From Bacteroidales bacterium (GTDB taxonomy: Bacteria; Bacteroidota; Bacteroidia; Bacteroidales; FEN-979): DNA of 64,000 nucleotides. The notes under the pieces are model-generated. The model worked only from the letters and a program-made list of their open reading frames with translations, did not search any database and was not told where the DNA came from. A program made the position numbers and the translations under genes. Shown in pieces: positions 61,718-64,000 of the stretch. The stretch spans positions 1 through 64,000 of the forward strand of contig JANXZO010000046.1 in NCBI GenBank assembly GCA_025355465.1. Reading direction: 5' to 3'. The number at the start of each line of letters is the position of its first letter. Position 1 is the stretch's first letter.

Positions 61718-62557
61718 ATGAAATTATATCCGATTAATACAGGAAACCTGAAGCTTGACGGGGGGGCCATGTTTGGCGTAGTACCCAAGGTGATGTGGAG
61801 CAAACTTTATCCCTGCGATGAAAACAACCTTTGCAACTGGTCGATGCGGTGTCTGCTTATTGTTGACGGAGATCGAAAGATCCTGATCGATTGCGGTATT
61901 GGAAACAAGCAGCAGGAAAAATTTCTGGCCAACTATTACCTTAACGGGGATGACACCCTCGAAAAATCATTGGATAAACAAGGGTTTACGACCGATGACA
62001 TTACCGATGTGATCCTTACTCACCTGCACTTTGACCATGCCGGCGGCGCTATCCGGTGGAATACCGACCGGACGGGATTTGAACCGGCCTTTAAAAACGC
62101 AGACTACTACACCAGCCGGCAACAGTGGGAGTGGGGGACAAGCCCCAACAACCGTGAAAAGGCCTCGTTTTTGAAGGAAAATATCCTGCCTATCAAGGAG
62201 AGCGGACGTCTCCATCTTATCGAAACCGACACCGAACTTTTCCCGAACATCTTCGTAAGGCTTTTCAATGGCCATACCGATGGTCAGGTTATCCCCTTCA
62301 TCCGCTTCGGAGACAAGACCGTTGTTTACATGGCCGACCTGCTCCCGTCTGCAGCCCACATCCCGCTTCCCTACGTGATGAGCTATGACACCCGTCCGCT
62401 GATCACACTGACTGAGAAAGAGGCATTCATGGCTGAAGCAGCAGAGAAGGGATATATTCTCTTTTTTGAGCACGACATCCAGCATGAATGCTGCACAGTG
62501 CACGCAACAGAAAAAGGTGTAAGGCTGAAAGAGACCTTTGCGCTGGCCTCGGTTTAA
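61718..62557 (+). CDS. MBL-fold metallo-hydrolase
   Basis: DVILTHLHFDHAGG; NGHTDGQVIPFI; FEHD. Confidence 0.9.
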   Translation: MKLYPINTGNLKLDGGAMFGVVPKVMWSKLYPCDENNLCNWSMRCLLIVDGDRKILIDCGIGNKQQEKFLANYYLNGDDTLEKSLDKQGFTTDDITDVILTHLHFDHAGGAIRWNTDRTGFEPAFKNADYYTSRQQWEWGTSPNNREKASFLKENILPIKESGRLHLIETDTELFPNIFVRLFNGHTDGQVIPFIRFGDKTVVYMADLLPSAAHIPLPYVMSYDTRPLITLTEKEAFMAEAAEKGYILFFEHDIQHECCTVHATEKGVRLKETFALASV

Positions 62558-62563
62558 TTCTCC

Positions 62564-63511
62564 ATGTTGACGAAGATCCTTGCATTGAGATTCATGCAGC
62601 TGTACCGGAGTTCCGGGGACGTAGGAATTTTCAGGGCACTTTTCGTTCTTCTCCTTATCCTTCCGCTGCTAATCCTCTTTCTGATCCAACGGATCGGAAT
62701 TCATCCCTGGCCAATGGTTGTGCCTTCTGTAGCCGGGCTTATTATCTGGGTGATACACAGTCGTCGCAAAGATTACAAATTCCTGAAATCTTTGATAAAG
62801 CACACCCGGGTACTCTTTTTTACAGAGTACCTCATTTTTACCTCTCCTCTGATTATTCTCATGCTATCAAAAGGACTTGTTTATCAGACATTGGCTTTCT
62901 CTTTACTGCTGGCTTTAATAGCCATTGCCGCTCCAACAGCCACAACCCTTACTTCGCATACTATAAAACTCCGCATGATCCCTGTGGGAATGTTTGAATG
63001 GCAAAGCGGAATCCGCAAAAACCTTGGTGCTTTTGTTGTGTTTTATTTTGCCGGACTTTTTGGCTTTTTTCATCCTCTATTTTCGGCGGTTGCTGCCCTG
63101 TTGATTACTGCGTTATTCATCTCATTTTATTCTGAGTATGAACCCAGAAATATGATTTGTGCAACCAGATATACAAGCAGGGAGTTTCTGCTGCTGAAAC
63201 TGGCCACACATGCAGGATACTTTGCTCTCATTCTGATGCCATTACTCTTCATTGCATTGATCCATCCCGGTTACCGGCTCATAACGTTGGGTTATTTTCT
63301 TGCCGCAATAAACCTCATGGTGTTTTCAATTTTGCTGAAATATTACCATTACCGTCCCGGTGCCTATTCCGGCGCACACCAGCTATTGGTGACCCTTGCT
63401 GCCATGGTTTGTGTATTGCTTCCCATGGCATTGCTGATATTTGTGCTTAACCTTTTCCTGGCCTTCGGTGCACTGGCAAATCTAAAACGCTTCCTGGATG
63501 ATCGCAATTGA
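62564..63511 (+). CDS. ABC transporter-associated multi-TM protein
   Basis: Highly hydrophobic with multiple TMs; overlaps the downstream ABC ATPase gene. Confidence 0.65.
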   Translation: MLTKILALRFMQLYRSSGDVGIFRALFVLLLILPLLILFLIQRIGIHPWPMVVPSVAGLIIWVIHSRRKDYKFLKSLIKHTRVLFFTEYLIFTSPLIILMLSKGLVYQTLAFSLLLALIAIAAPTATTLTSHTIKLRMIPVGMFEWQSGIRKNLGAFVVFYFAGLFGFFHPLFSAVAALLITALFISFYSEYEPRNMICATRYTSREFLLLKLATHAGYFALILMPLLFIALIHPGYRLITLGYFLAAINLMVFSILLKYYHYRPGAYSGAHQLLVTLAAMVCVLLPMALLIFVLNLFLAFGALANLKRFLDDRN

Positions 63512-64000
63512 AAATGTTAGTGTAGCCTACGGCGACAAACTGGTGATAGATGATCTCAGTCTGATTCTGCCGGATGGGCAAATACATGGACTTGTCGGGA
63601 TGAACGGTGCGGGTAAAACCACCCTCCTGAATGCCATGGCGGGTTATGTAAAGCCGCTCCGGGGTTCAGTCTTTATGAACGGACAGCCGTTGCAAAGAAT
63701 GGATCTCTCATTCCTTGAAACAGAGAATTTTTTCTACAGTCACATTACAGGACGCGAATACCTGGGGTTATTCACAGGGCCCGCCGGATCTCCCGGTCCC
63801 GATGAATGGAACCAGATGTTCCGGCTACCCCTTGACCAGATCATAGATGGTTATTCAAGTGGTATGAAGAAAAAACTTGCCCTTGCCGGCGTGCTCATGC
63901 AGGACAAACAACTTGTCATACTCGATGAACCATTTAACGGACTTGATCTTGAATCATCACGACTGCTTAGCATGATCATTACAAAATTGAAAGAACGGGG
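63498..64000 (+). CDS. ABC transporter ATP-binding protein (3' truncated by window end)
   Basis: Translation from ATG 63498: GLVGMNGAGKTTLLNAMAGY Walker A; YSSGMKKKLALAGVLMQDKQLVILDEPFNGLD. Not in the supplied ORF track because it runs off the end. Confidence 0.9.
   Translation, partial: MIAIENVSVAYGDKLVIDDLSLILPDGQIHGLVGMNGAGKTTLLNAMAGYVKPLRGSVFMNGQPLQRMDLSFLETENFFYSHITGREYLGLFTGPAGSPGPDEWNQMFRLPLDQIIDGYSSGMKKKLALAGVLMQDKQLVILDEPFNGLDLESSRLLSMIITKLKER

Noticed and set aside
1-64000. CRISPR arrays, rRNA and tRNA genes
   Set aside because: No regularly spaced repeats and no tRNA/rRNA-like segments recognised by eye; intergenic gaps are short. tRNAscan-SE and Infernal would be decisive and were not run.

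Overview
Window of a Bacteroidota-type chromosome: Bacteroidota promoters of the form TTG-N20/21-TAnnTTTG, a T9SS C-terminal domain, DUF5916, EF-G2 and an IS21-like end. It is almost entirely protein coding. I saw no rRNA, tRNA or CRISPR by eye. Main blocks: (1) an IS21-like terminal repeat set abutting a truncated FISUMP gene (68-500); (2) an AT-rich XRE-controller / nuclease / N6-adenine methyltransferase restriction-modification operon (588-3327, minus strand); (3) a large co-directional redox gene cluster (~5261-27236, plus strand). The cluster holds six secreted or anchored PQQ-like beta-propellers, an NHL protein, a Tat-type multi-[4Fe-4S] ferredoxin, a NapH/NosR-like membrane polyferredoxin, a NuoE-NuoF fusion, a NuoG-like flavoprotein that appears to lack its NAD(P)H domain, a GT4 glycosyltransferase and an ABC transporter. 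It is interrupted at 9036-10884 by a second XRE controller and an in-frame res-N/mod-C chimera, the remnant of a type III R-M system. (4) Housekeeping and metabolic genes: fusA, an EF-G2 paralog, msrBA, a Kir-like K+ channel, an exosortase-like protein lacking the expected Cys, an AcpS / acyl-CoA synthetase / ACP / oxoamine synthase / SatP-like operon, an ADP-forming acyl-CoA synthetase-GNAT fusion, and an acyl-CoA dehydrogenase / IcmF / butyrate kinase cluster. The most promising candidate for an undescribed system is block 3. All homology calls come from reading motifs in the supplied translations; no database search was run.
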